Source: a virus
Direction: 5' to 3' (one strand)
Virus record (IMG/VR): IMGVR_UViG_3300048033_000859
Span: 1-53,645 of that record
Length of the DNA: 53,645 nt
This document shows, one piece after another, positions 16,631-24,586 of this stretch. The position numbers were made by a program, and so were the translations under genes. Position 1 is the stretch's first letter; each line of letters opens with the position of its first letter. The notes beneath the pieces are model-generated. The model saw nothing but the letters and a program-made list of their open reading frames with translations, ran no database searches and was not told where the DNA came from.

Positions 16631-18310
16631 TTACATAATTACTGCACCAATTACTGCGCCAGCAATGGAACCAGCGGCACTTGCCCGACCTGCAGATCGT
16701 GTTGCTGCCCCAGTAATGCGAGCTTCTGCCAAACGATACTCGCGGTCTACACCAGTTTCAGAGGACTTCCAAATATAATCTAGAATTGCGTCTGCACGGT
16801 CCCACAGTTGGTTCTGTGCCTCAACAGACATATCAAACATATTCTGTACGTCACGGGATGCTGCCTCAAAGTTCATTCGAGACTCTTCAAGTGTTATCTC
16901 TCTGCGCCAAGTGGTGTTACTGTTGTCAATTGTATACTGCATATCAGCATACCACTTTTCGCGGCTGTCTTCTAGCTCTGCGTTAAATTGATTTGTGGCG
17001 TTAATCTCACCGCTATTGTGTCGCTCCATGGCGTTAAGCTCTGTGGAGTTCTGCATGATAATTTGTGCTGAGATATTGTCGTAGTATTTTTCCATATCCA
17101 TGATGGACTTGGCTGCAAATTGCCGTGCTAAATTTTCTTGCTTGGAGTCCTCTAGAATACTTTGAACGCGGGACTGCATGTCTATCACAGCCATTTGTTG
17201 TTCGCCATCTAGGTTCTTCAGATCAAGGCTCATAAAGTTCTTAGCTGTCTCTACGTTTGCTGTTATCTGAGCACTCTGGTTAGACATCTCAATATTAGAC
17301 AGGACGTTGGCACGGTTGATAGTCATCTCTTGCCTGTTGGACAGATTATCTCGTACCAGTGTTTGAAATAGTGTAGCCTCATCTTGTGCTATAGGTAATG
17401 TAGCTTCCATTATAGCTGTAGACATTACCGCTGTAGCCGCCGTACCCGTTAAGCCACTCAGATTCACACTACGTTTTGTTGATCTTGCAATGCTCTGAGC
17501 CCATGAGGGTATCTTAGGCTGACCATCGGGTCCCACGAAGGACTGCGAGATGATATCCATCTGCCCCATAACAGTTGCTTTACTGTCTAGGTAATTACCT
17601 TCGCCTAGCTCTTGGGCAAGCATCTTACCAGCTACAGTGCTAGTATCAATAATCGTAGAGATGTTCTGAGAGGCAAACTTAGAGGCCGCTTTACCTGTAT
17701 AATTTACCGTCCCATCTGCATTGTAGCCCGTAGCTACACCCTTCATGTCGATTAGAGGGGCTTCTACAACTCCCTCTTCCTTAAACTCACCTTGAGGGGC
17801 TTCACTCTTATCAATAGCCTCGTCAATAGCCTTAGAGCTTGTGGCAGCATCATAGATAGTTGCACCTGGGTTTGATACTACGTTGGGGGATACAGTAGTT
17901 GCCGTTCCAGTGGCTACATCTACATTAAGTCCACCACTACCTGATTCTAGCGCATAATTAGGATTAGAGGCATCCATCATACCTGAACTACCGTCTATTG
18001 TAGTGTCGATGCTGGAGTTAGAAGTTTCAGGAGTTAAAAAACCACTTGGGTTATCTATCAGGTTCTGTGCAGATGCTACGGATGATATGCTCTGTCCTGT
18101 TAGGTCATTAAACTGACTATCGACAGCGTTAATCACGCCTGTAGCTTGGTCAACCCCTGTCTGAGATGTAGCAGTGAGTGGGGAGGGAGCCTCTGTTGTT
18201 ACTACCCCCTCAGATGCCACTACCGCATCGGACGATCCCACTGAAGTACCACCCGTAGCGGGGTTGTTATAAACTACGATACCATTAGATGTAGTAGTGG
18301 TGTTAGCCAT
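16631..18310 (-). CDS. Internal virion protein, T7 gp14-like position
   Basis: 559 residues. The N-terminal half is Ser/Thr/Val-rich and repetitive (about residues 1-190). The C-terminal half is a long helical region rich in Asn, Gln, Met and Ala, ending in a small-residue hydrophobic segment (GSIAGAVIGAVIM). The layout suits an ejection protein that inserts in a membrane. Its start overlaps the Rz1-like gene by 8 bases. It is upstream of the PAPS-reductase-like gene in the late operon. Confidence 0.65.
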   Translation of the reverse strand: MANTTTTSNGIVVYNNPATGGTSVGSSDAVVASEGVVTTEAPSPLTATSQTGVDQATGVINAVDSQFNDLTGQSISSVASAQNLIDNPSGFLTPETSNSSIDTTIDGSSGMMDASNPNYALESGSGGLNVDVATGTATTVSPNVVSNPGATIYDAATSSKAIDEAIDKSEAPQGEFKEEGVVEAPLIDMKGVATGYNADGTVNYTGKAASKFASQNISTIIDTSTVAGKMLAQELGEGNYLDSKATVMGQMDIISQSFVGPDGQPKIPSWAQSIARSTKRSVNLSGLTGTAATAVMSTAIMEATLPIAQDEATLFQTLVRDNLSNRQEMTINRANVLSNIEMSNQSAQITANVETAKNFMSLDLKNLDGEQQMAVIDMQSRVQSILEDSKQENLARQFAAKSIMDMEKYYDNISAQIIMQNSTELNAMERHNSGEINATNQFNAELEDSREKWYADMQYTIDNSNTTWRREITLEESRMNFEAASRDVQNMFDMSVEAQNQLWDRADAILDYIWKSSETGVDREYRLAEARITGAATRSAGRASAAGSIAGAVIGAVIM

Positions 18311-18560
18311 CCCGTTTTTCCTGTTCTTTATGGCAAGCAGATAATTTGTCTCGTAGTACCATGTAGTCTGTCACAACAGTCTCTATGGCTGATCCCTGAT
18401 TGGGAATTACGTCAATTTCATCGGCTAGCTTATTATTAAACTCTGGAGCGTATTGCCTGATAGGTGGGCAATATATTTCCAGATCAGTTTTATAGACCGT
18501 TGTCCCGCAACCGTTCAGTAAGGCTACGGCGATCCCTAGGAGCATCATTTTCAATTTCAT
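18303..18560 (-). CDS. o-spanin (Rz1-like lipoprotein)
   Basis: 85 residues from the ATG at 18560. A lipoprotein signal is clear: MKLKMMLLGIAVALLNGC with lipobox LLNGC. The mature part is a short periplasmic domain. The gene begins inside the i-spanin gene in another frame, the classic nested Rz/Rz1 arrangement. It would sit in the outer membrane and pair with the i-spanin to break the outer membrane at lysis. A longer frame upstream lacks the lipoprotein signal at its start. Confidence 0.82.
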   Translation of the reverse strand: MKLKMMLLGIAVALLNGCGTTVYKTDLEIYCPPIRQYAPEFNNKLADEIDVIPNQGSAIETVVTDYMVLRDKLSACHKEQEKRDG

Positions 18561-18747
18561 GGTTGTTTTTATCCATTGAACGGTAAAATTGAGATTTGTC
18601 CTGCTCATTCTCTAGAGCGTCTTTTAGAACTTTAGATTTCTCTAGATTTTTACCGTCTTTGCGCCCAAGAACATACAATACAGGTAGTAGAACAGCTAAC
18701 GCGGCTACGAGGTAAGTCTTGATCTTACCCGTAAGTAGTCCAAACAT
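18490..18747 (-). CDS. i-spanin (Rz-like)
   Basis: 85 residues: one N-terminal membrane helix (IKTYLVAALAVLLPVLYVLG) followed by a charged, helical periplasmic region (GKNLEKSKVLKDALENEQDK). It directly follows the endolysin and contains the start of the Rz1-like gene. Topology and neighbourhood identify it as the inner-membrane spanin. Confidence 0.8.
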   Translation of the reverse strand: MFGLLTGKIKTYLVAALAVLLPVLYVLGRKDGKNLEKSKVLKDALENEQDKSQFYRSMDKNNHEIENDAPRDRRSLTERLRDNGL

Positions 18748-19475
18748 TAGTGGTCACCGTTCTTATGATCGTTGTACCTCGCCCATGCTGCCAAAGCGAT
18801 ACCGCCTATCGCACAGATTAAGAAGAGAGTTTTTAAGCTAGATGAGTAAGGCATTAGCCCCTCAAGCTGTGAGGACACTTCGTTCATTGCAGTTGCGGCC
18901 CCTGCTATACCAGCGCCAGCCATGGTCTTCGACTTAGTTAAAGGCTTCGTGGCTTTCTGCTCAACCTTCTGTGGCATCAAGTCCCCACCTCTAGCGGGTA
19001 ATGTAGCGTCCATAGAAAACAGCGCAGCCTCTGCAGTACGTCTACGAACTAGTCCTCTTATAACTTTAAGTTCCCCTCCAACTCGCGCTTTATTCCAGCG
19101 TAAAATTTGTTCAGGGACTTCGTCATACAGGCCCTTGTTAATTTTGCGCACAAGGGAAGACTTAGAGAAGTTAGCACCGCCAATGTTGAATACGAGTGAT
19201 ACCAAGGAATCAAATTGATTTTGGGTTAAGGGGACCTGTACATAACGCTTTACGTCATTCTCAAAGGTCTTCAAGTCTTCTGCTAGACGCTCTTCAGCCT
19301 CTTGCTCTGTGATACGCATTCCGCTGCGCACACCCTTCGTACTCCCAAATCCTATCGTCCACCGTCCAGCGATACAACGATATGAGTGGATTAGACCGTC
19401 TTCACCTTTTTTGGCTAGGCCCTCGAATGACTTGATTAAGTTCAGTCCTGTTTCTGAAATATGTTCAGGATGCAT
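18747..19475 (-). CDS. Endolysin, GH24 lysozyme with C-terminal membrane segment
   Basis: 242 residues. The phage lysozyme signature is SFEG (catalytic Glu 18), then YRCIAGRWTIGFGS with Cys 34 and Thr 40. Cys replaces the Asp of T4 lysozyme, a known variant in this family. A 7-residue insertion (about KGEDGLI) separates Glu from Cys. The conserved LVSLVFNIG and RR(T)AEAALF blocks follow. The C terminus carries a hydrophobic helix (LKTLFLICAIGGIALAAW), unusual for a T4-type endolysin. It may tether the enzyme or act as a holin-like part. Rz/Rz1-like genes follow immediately. Confidence 0.88.
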   Translation of the reverse strand: MHPEHISETGLNLIKSFEGLAKKGEDGLIHSYRCIAGRWTIGFGSTKGVRSGMRITEQEAEERLAEDLKTFENDVKRYVQVPLTQNQFDSLVSLVFNIGGANFSKSSLVRKINKGLYDEVPEQILRWNKARVGGELKVIRGLVRRRTAEAALFSMDATLPARGGDLMPQKVEQKATKPLTKSKTMAGAGIAGAATAMNEVSSQLEGLMPYSSSLKTLFLICAIGGIALAAWARYNDHKNGDH

Positions 19476-19518
19476 TTTTTTCCTCTTAGGCCCACCCAGA
19501 GATTAATTACCTACCACG

Positions 19519-20907
19519 TTAGCGACGATATTGTGACCTAGAGTACGGAGACATAATACCACGACGCCCACGGTTGTACGCAGGAGATAGGTTGCCCATG
19601 TTATAATTACCGCCGCCTTGGAATTGCATCAAAGTTGCATTCATTTGCTGCAGCATTTGGTTAATATTGTAATTTTCTTGATTGCGGAGTGCTCCACCAG
19701 CATCAAATTGTGCAATCAGTAGGTTGCCCTGCTCATCAATTGCACGGGCTGTGCGAGTACCCTGATCATCAACAGTATCTGAGATAAGCTCACCACTCTG
19801 ATTGAATGCGTTGGATAGCTGACCATAACTGTAGCGCATTTCTTGGCTCATGTTTGAACCCTGAGTCTGGATTAAAGTACGAATTGAGTTAAGCTGATAT
19901 GCCCACTCTTCTGCATTTTGAGGGCCACGTTCAACTTGCGTACTTACTCCAGTGGATACCTCTTTAGCAATTCGTGCATAGTCGATTTGACCTGCAGCCG
20001 CTGCAGGGTTAGCGTTCTGGACTGCCCGTTGAACTGCCGCCTCTACTTGCTCTAGGGTTAGCTGCCCATTAGCGCCAGAAGCTGCAGCCTGTGATGCAAC
20101 ATCATTATTACGAGCTAGATTTTGTTCAGTAGTCTCAAATCCAGCATTCATGTTGTTAGAGATATCGCCTAAGAAGTTTGACGTTACTGCGTAGTCTGTA
20201 CTGTACTGATCTTGGAATTCTGTGAGGCCTGTTTGCAGTCCTGCTTGCCCCTCTGAGAGGTCCTGTTGACCTGTAACCAGAGAGGAGAGTTGGGTGTTAG
20301 CACTATCCTGAAAGGTGGTTAGGGCGTCATTGATAGTTGTCTGGCCCCCTAAAATAGCTTCCTGCATAGCGGCACGATTGGTTTCTGCACTATCAAATCC
20401 AGTGTCCATAGACTCAAATCCAGTGGTGATGTCAGAACCCATAGTACCTAAAGTAGTTCCTACACCATCTAACTGCGTCCCCAGACCAGTAACACCTGTG
20501 TTAATATCGGCTATCGAACCGTCTAGAGTATCAAATCGTCCACCCATGGTATTAAAGCCTGAAGAGGTAGTACCCTCTAAGGTCCCAATCCGATTTTCGA
20601 TTCCCGATGTATCTACAGTTTGATTTACAACCTGTGTTTGAGGTATTGAAGCAATCTGTGCAGCTATATTTGACTGCCCAGTAGTCAGAGCCGCTTGGTT
20701 GCCAATAATCGTACCTTGATTGTCAGTCATGGTTTGCTGATTATCGGTAATAACACCCTGACCCGTTGTAAGGTTAGCGCCTACCTTTGCAGCCTCGTCA
20801 AATCCTGTATTAACTGCATTTGAGATAGTGGCTTGGTTATTCGTAATTGTAGCGGCCTGTTCATCGCCCAAGCCTGTCTGTTGTACAACTGTTTTTTTCT
20901 TAGACAT
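19519..20907 (-). CDS. Repetitive coiled-coil/fibre-like virion protein
   Basis: 462 residues. The first 270 residues are short imperfect repeats (patterns such as TDNQ-T-T-NQ and GFDTM-GRFDTLDGSI), typical of extended trimeric fibres. The last 70 are Asn/Gln/Met/Gly/Arg-rich (MLQQMNATLMQFQGGGNYN) and end basic. It lies between the HlyC-like gene and the endolysin. It is likely a tail fibre or structural rod. Similar proteins occur in other marine podoviruses as I recall. Confidence 0.65.
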   Translation of the reverse strand: MSKKKTVVQQTGLGDEQAATITNNQATISNAVNTGFDEAAKVGANLTTGQGVITDNQQTMTDNQGTIIGNQAALTTGQSNIAAQIASIPQTQVVNQTVDTSGIENRIGTLEGTTSSGFNTMGGRFDTLDGSIADINTGVTGLGTQLDGVGTTLGTMGSDITTGFESMDTGFDSAETNRAAMQEAILGGQTTINDALTTFQDSANTQLSSLVTGQQDLSEGQAGLQTGLTEFQDQYSTDYAVTSNFLGDISNNMNAGFETTEQNLARNNDVASQAAASGANGQLTLEQVEAAVQRAVQNANPAAAAGQIDYARIAKEVSTGVSTQVERGPQNAEEWAYQLNSIRTLIQTQGSNMSQEMRYSYGQLSNAFNQSGELISDTVDDQGTRTARAIDEQGNLLIAQFDAGGALRNQENYNINQMLQQMNATLMQFQGGGNYNMGNLSPAYNRGRRGIMSPYSRSQYRR

Positions 20908-21335
20908 TACATCCTGCCTCTGTGAATTTTTTCGGGGGTTTCTTTATTTACGCGAAGCCAATGAACTTTTTGTGGTCCATACAGTTTTTTGCAATGGTCA
21001 CTCATCTGTCGCCATACGGGGCGTAAATGCCCAAACGGAGCCAGCATCCATATCCCCCAAAGTTGATCCCCGCTTTCTTTGCGGTAATCCTCTAACGAAG
21101 GGTTAAACTCGCCGTTCTCAAATGCTTCAGCTTGTTCATTAGTAAACCAACACCAAGTCGTTAGACCTGCAGGACCAAGTATCCCATTTGGTTTCTCCGC
21201 GTAGTACAGTTTTGCATGTCCTGTGGTCAGCGGATTGATATAATCAGTGCAAAACTCTGCTACTGATACTTCGTTGGCAAAATCTGTGTGAGAGAACAGG
21301 TAAATGCCATCAAATACTTCCTGTGTAGAAGCCAT
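20907..21335 (-). CDS. HlyC-like toxin-activating lysine acyltransferase family protein
   Basis: 142 residues resembling HlyC, which transfers a fatty acyl group from acyl-ACP to internal lysines of RTX toxins. Readable marks are the N-terminal His (about residue 16), GLTTWCWFTNEQAEAF (compare the SWA-LS-E block), LWGIWMLAPFGHLRPV (the W-x-x-D-x-x-APFG block), and VHWLRVNKET. The position of the catalytic Asp in HlyC appears to be Trp 96 here, so activity is uncertain. It has its own promoter just upstream and follows the tail-fibre genes, suggesting that a fibre protein may be its partner. Confidence 0.62.
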   Translation of the reverse strand: MASTQEVFDGIYLFSHTDFANEVSVAEFCTDYINPLTTGHAKLYYAEKPNGILGPAGLTTWCWFTNEQAEAFENGEFNPSLEDYRKESGDQLWGIWMLAPFGHLRPVWRQMSDHCKKLYGPQKVHWLRVNKETPEKIHRGRM

Positions 21336-21356
21336 GAGGTCCCCTTGTACATACTT

Positions 21357-21386
21357 ATTATAACCCCTTATACAGGGTCCTTACAA
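21357..21386 (-). promoter_or_regulatory. Promoter with CCCT-N5-AGGG dyad (HlyC-like gene)
   Basis: On the leftward strand TTGTAA, an 18-base spacer, TATAAT. The spacer is GGACCCTGTATAAGGGGT, a dyad of the same kind as in the capsid, integrase and accessory promoters. The -10 ends about 20 bases before the ATG at 21335. Confidence 0.75.
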
Positions 21387-21416
21387 GGAAATACATACCT
21401 CTACACAGGTTTTTTA

Positions 21417-21815
21417 TTACGGAGCCGTAGGCCAATCACTATCCTCAAGGAGAGGCCAGTTGGCATGCTCAGTAATGTCCCGCAAAAAAGCACGATAGGT
21501 AACGTACTCAGCCGTTTCCTCATTAGTCAGTGCTACATCTGCAACCTGAGTCCAATCAGTTTCAGACAAGAGCATATTACGCTTGTGACGATTCATCGGT
21601 TCTGCGGCTGCTATGCGCAACTCTAAGAATTCCTCTTGTTGCTCTTCGTCTGTCATTGCACGGGCGTCATCCCCGTCGAGCATATAGCGTCCACCACACC
21701 CACCTTCAGGTGCGTCTACTAGACGTTGGTTTGTTTCTATTGTTTCAGGCTCTTCCATCAAAAGAGAGACTGATTTTGAGCGATTATCGTCGCCAAAGGT
21801 AATTAAAAGGTGCAT
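21417..21815 (-). CDS. Tail fibre assembly chaperone-like protein
   Basis: 132 residues from the ATG at 21815, chosen because TTGGAG lies 6 bases upstream; another Met lies at 21827. The C-terminal half reads NMLLSETDWTQVADVALTNE, then YRAFLRDIT, then NWPLLEDSDWPTAP, the pattern of phage tail-fibre assembly proteins (XkdW/DUF4376-like). It lies directly after the three tandem tail paralogues, where a chaperone is expected. Confidence 0.72.
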   Translation of the reverse strand: MHLLITFGDDNRSKSVSLLMEEPETIETNQRLVDAPEGGCGGRYMLDGDDARAMTDEEQQEEFLELRIAAAEPMNRHKRNMLLSETDWTQVADVALTNEETAEYVTYRAFLRDITEHANWPLLEDSDWPTAP

Positions 21816-21837
21816 TATTTTCTCCAAGAATTAATAA

Positions 21838-22752
21838 TTATGCGGGGGTACGATCACCAAAAACCTTGGCGCAATCGTTGTACATTCTATAAATGCTGTT
21901 CTGAACGCCGTTGTTGTACATATTAGTTGTGTAAGAATTGTTCATGTACTGCGAGTACACTTGGGACATTTGCTGGTCACAGTGTAGTCCGGCATTAGTG
22001 AAGTTTTGCAGACTATGGAAATGGTTTACGTTGTGAGTTAGTCCACCGTTAGAAGATGAGGTCCACCACTGCGAATTTGCCATAACCATAATTGCCACAG
22101 TTTTGTTTGCAGGGAATGTCACATTCTGAATAGTGTCATTATACCAACTGTTATTGCCCGTCTGTCCCCAAATTTTTAGGTGCTGAACTTCGCTCACTTC
22201 ACTGTTGTTTATGCTGTCAGGAACAAACTGATGCAGGCTGGCACCTTCATATCCATTGTGCCACTTATTTGTGAAAATCATACCCACACCGATAGTAATA
22301 TTACTGGCTGTTGGGTTTCGTATCCACATAACATTGCTGGACCACGGAGTGTAGTCTTCGCCACTATACATAGTCTGGGTGTGTACTGAATGGCCCACCG
22401 TGCCGTGTACCGCTTGGCATTCAGTCCTGTGGGACATCTGTTCGCCAGTGTCAGGCTGGTTGCTACCTCTGGTCTGGCCTGTAGGGTTCCAAAAACCAAG
22501 CAAAGCATCTTGAGTATTATTACCGTAAACATAGAAATTGCCGTACTCAGGAAAACTATTATCCCACCGCCGAGCATCAGAATGATACCGCCTATTTTCA
22601 GAATAAAATGAGACAAAACTTGAAAGGGCTGGATACTGCGGATCAGGAGAGGTTTCTATACCATATTGACCTACAGCCGCTCCTACAGAGGCAGATGAGG
22701 AAGAACCCCCACCTTTAAGTTTGTTAATTTCGTTTAAAATATACAGATCCAT
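21838..22752 (-). CDS. Tail adhesin-like protein, tandem paralogue 3
   Basis: 304 residues from the ATG at 22752, which overlaps the upstream stop (TAATG). The N-terminal tag MDLYILNEINKLKGGGSSSS is shared with the two upstream genes and is followed by a flexible Gly/Ser stretch. The rest is Asn/Trp/His/Tyr-rich and aligns with its paralogues around IRNPTASNITIGVG, KWHNGYEGASLHQFVPD and FPANKTVAIMVMA. It is probably a fibre-tip or receptor-binding component anchored by the short tag. The family is not recognised. Confidence 0.68.
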   Translation of the reverse strand: MDLYILNEINKLKGGGSSSSASVGAAVGQYGIETSPDPQYPALSSFVSFYSENRRYHSDARRWDNSFPEYGNFYVYGNNTQDALLGFWNPTGQTRGSNQPDTGEQMSHRTECQAVHGTVGHSVHTQTMYSGEDYTPWSSNVMWIRNPTASNITIGVGMIFTNKWHNGYEGASLHQFVPDSINNSEVSEVQHLKIWGQTGNNSWYNDTIQNVTFPANKTVAIMVMANSQWWTSSSNGGLTHNVNHFHSLQNFTNAGLHCDQQMSQVYSQYMNNSYTTNMYNNGVQNSIYRMYNDCAKVFGDRTPA

Positions 22753-23675
22753 TATGTGTACTCCCAATTACCGTACATTCGGCCTATGTTGTTAAAGCAC
22801 TTTATAATGTTTGCGTTCCCACTTGGATTCTGTACGAAGGACGAATCGCACATTTTAGCATAGGCCTCTGTGGCCTTCATGTCGCACTCTACACCGTTAG
22901 TAATAGTTTGTGTTAGGTTGTAAAATCCATTAAAGTTGTAGGTCCATTCACCATTGCTGTAACCCGTCCAATTCTGACAGGAGTTACACAATACAACGGC
23001 AACTGTCCGTTTAGCAGGTATTGCTATACTCTGACCTTGGCTGTCTATCCAACTGCTGCCTGTTTTATCCCACTGAACCGATGAGGTTACACTAGTAACA
23101 TCTGTAAAATTTTCGGCATTCGGGGTATATAGAATAAGCGCAGCGCCATCGTGACCCGACTGCCATTTTATAGAAAAGTAAGAGTTAACATCAACACTTC
23201 TGGCTTGAGGGGTAGTGTTCCGCAAAAACATAATTCTAGAGATAAAAGGCGAGTAACTACCATCGTAGTTTTGGTTGCCGCCCATTATGGGAGACCCTAC
23301 AAATCGGTCACCCGCGAACTCAATCCCGTTAGGTGAGCCATTATTATTAGTGTGAGCCGTTACGTTTCTATATGCCCCGTTTTGGTTTTTTTGCATATCC
23401 ACCTTGGCGCGGGGAGCAAAGAATATCGCTTGCGCACTTTCAGCGTTATTCCCTCTACAGTAAAAAGAACCAATAGGAAGGCTTGATGTCCAGTTATAGC
23501 CTGGACCCGACCCCCGTTGGTTTTGTGCAACTACAGTGGCAACAGGCTTCAGCCTGTCAGTCGAGACAACGGCATCTGTATTATCTATAAATGCTGATCC
23601 TGAACCGCCACTAGAAGAAGATGGGCCATCTTTTAGTTGGCTAAGTTTATTCAGGAGAAATAAGTCCATATCCAT
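22752..23675 (-). CDS. Tail adhesin-like protein, tandem paralogue 2
   Basis: 307 residues, start after an AAGGAG site. It begins MDMDLFLLNKLSQLKDGPSS, a diverged form of the same N-terminal tag. Shared blocks include FLRNTTPQARSVDVN, KWQSGHDGAALILYTPN and IPAKRTVAVVL. It differs strongly from its neighbours elsewhere, so the three copies are old duplicates rather than recent ones. Two Cys (SCQN) sit in the region where its paralogues have SQWW or TNHY. Confidence 0.68.
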   Translation of the reverse strand: MDMDLFLLNKLSQLKDGPSSSSGGSGSAFIDNTDAVVSTDRLKPVATVVAQNQRGSGPGYNWTSSLPIGSFYCRGNNAESAQAIFFAPRAKVDMQKNQNGAYRNVTAHTNNNGSPNGIEFAGDRFVGSPIMGGNQNYDGSYSPFISRIMFLRNTTPQARSVDVNSYFSIKWQSGHDGAALILYTPNAENFTDVTSVTSSVQWDKTGSSWIDSQGQSIAIPAKRTVAVVLCNSCQNWTGYSNGEWTYNFNGFYNLTQTITNGVECDMKATEAYAKMCDSSFVQNPSGNANIIKCFNNIGRMYGNWEYT

Positions 23676-23687
23676 ATTTTATTCTCC

Positions 23688-24569
23688 TTATGGGGTTTCT
23701 TGTGGGAAGTGCTCTGCGCAGCGGTTCCAGTACTGGAAAAAATTGTTGGTTTGACTTTGGTATTGAATACGCCCCTGATGTACTGTTTGGTACATATCAA
23801 GGTCAAACTCCAACCCCGCTCCTGCGAAAGTCTGCATGTTAAAGAACGTAGCAAGATCATTATACCAAGACTGTTGTGAGGTTCCTGACCAATAGTGGTT
23901 AGTGGATGCCATAAGTATTATAGAGGTTTTGTTTGCTGGTAGGTTTACGTTGGTGGCGTGGGTGTCATAATAGATAGACTGACCTGTGCGTTGCTCCACA
24001 CGGGACCAATTTAGGCCCGAAACCTGCGCTTTGTCTGTATCATTAGGAGTACCTATAGCAAGCCCCATTCCATCATGCCCAGAACCCCAATGGTTACTGT
24101 GTGCGTAGCGAAAGGTATGATTAATGTTATTGTTAGTAGGGTTCTTAATAAACAATGCTGTAACCCGAAAAGGGTTATAACTAGCGCCCCTGTCTAGACC
24201 TATGGTGTTATTCCACTCTCCTGCATGAGACATCTTCGCGTATCGTATTTCTGCCGGTCCACCTGGAGTAAAATTGTTTTGGGTAGAATCGTTATAAGCC
24301 ACGTTTCCTGTTAGGGCGTGGGCGTTAAACTCACAGTCATAATCATTTTCCATATAGGTGTAGAAGGATGTCGCTGGACCACTAGAAGACCAATTCCAGT
24401 TATCATAGTCCTGCCGTGCAACCCAGCGGGTAAGTGCGGGGGCCACAAAGGTTCTGTTTGACGTTCCATCCTGTCTGTCAGGAAGAAACATTCCTGCGAA
24501 GCCAGTTGGCCCAGAACTAGCCCCTCCCGATTCTAATTTATTAAGTTCGTTAAGGAGATAAAGGTCCAT
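23688..24569 (-). CDS. Tail adhesin-like protein, tandem paralogue 1
   Basis: 293 residues. N-terminal tag MDLYLLNELNKLESGGASSG, then a Gly/Ser linker. Shared blocks include FIKNPTNNNINHTF, HWGSGHDGMGLAIGTPNDTD and LPANKTSIILMAS. It is the first of three consecutive paralogues after the cupredoxin-like tail gene. A common tag with variable remainder suggests all three dock on the same tail part. Confidence 0.68.
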   Translation of the reverse strand: MDLYLLNELNKLESGGASSGPTGFAGMFLPDRQDGTSNRTFVAPALTRWVARQDYDNWNWSSSGPATSFYTYMENDYDCEFNAHALTGNVAYNDSTQNNFTPGGPAEIRYAKMSHAGEWNNTIGLDRGASYNPFRVTALFIKNPTNNNINHTFRYAHSNHWGSGHDGMGLAIGTPNDTDKAQVSGLNWSRVEQRTGQSIYYDTHATNVNLPANKTSIILMASTNHYWSGTSQQSWYNDLATFFNMQTFAGAGLEFDLDMYQTVHQGRIQYQSQTNNFFQYWNRCAEHFPQETP

Positions 24570-24586
24570 AACATGGTACTCCTATT

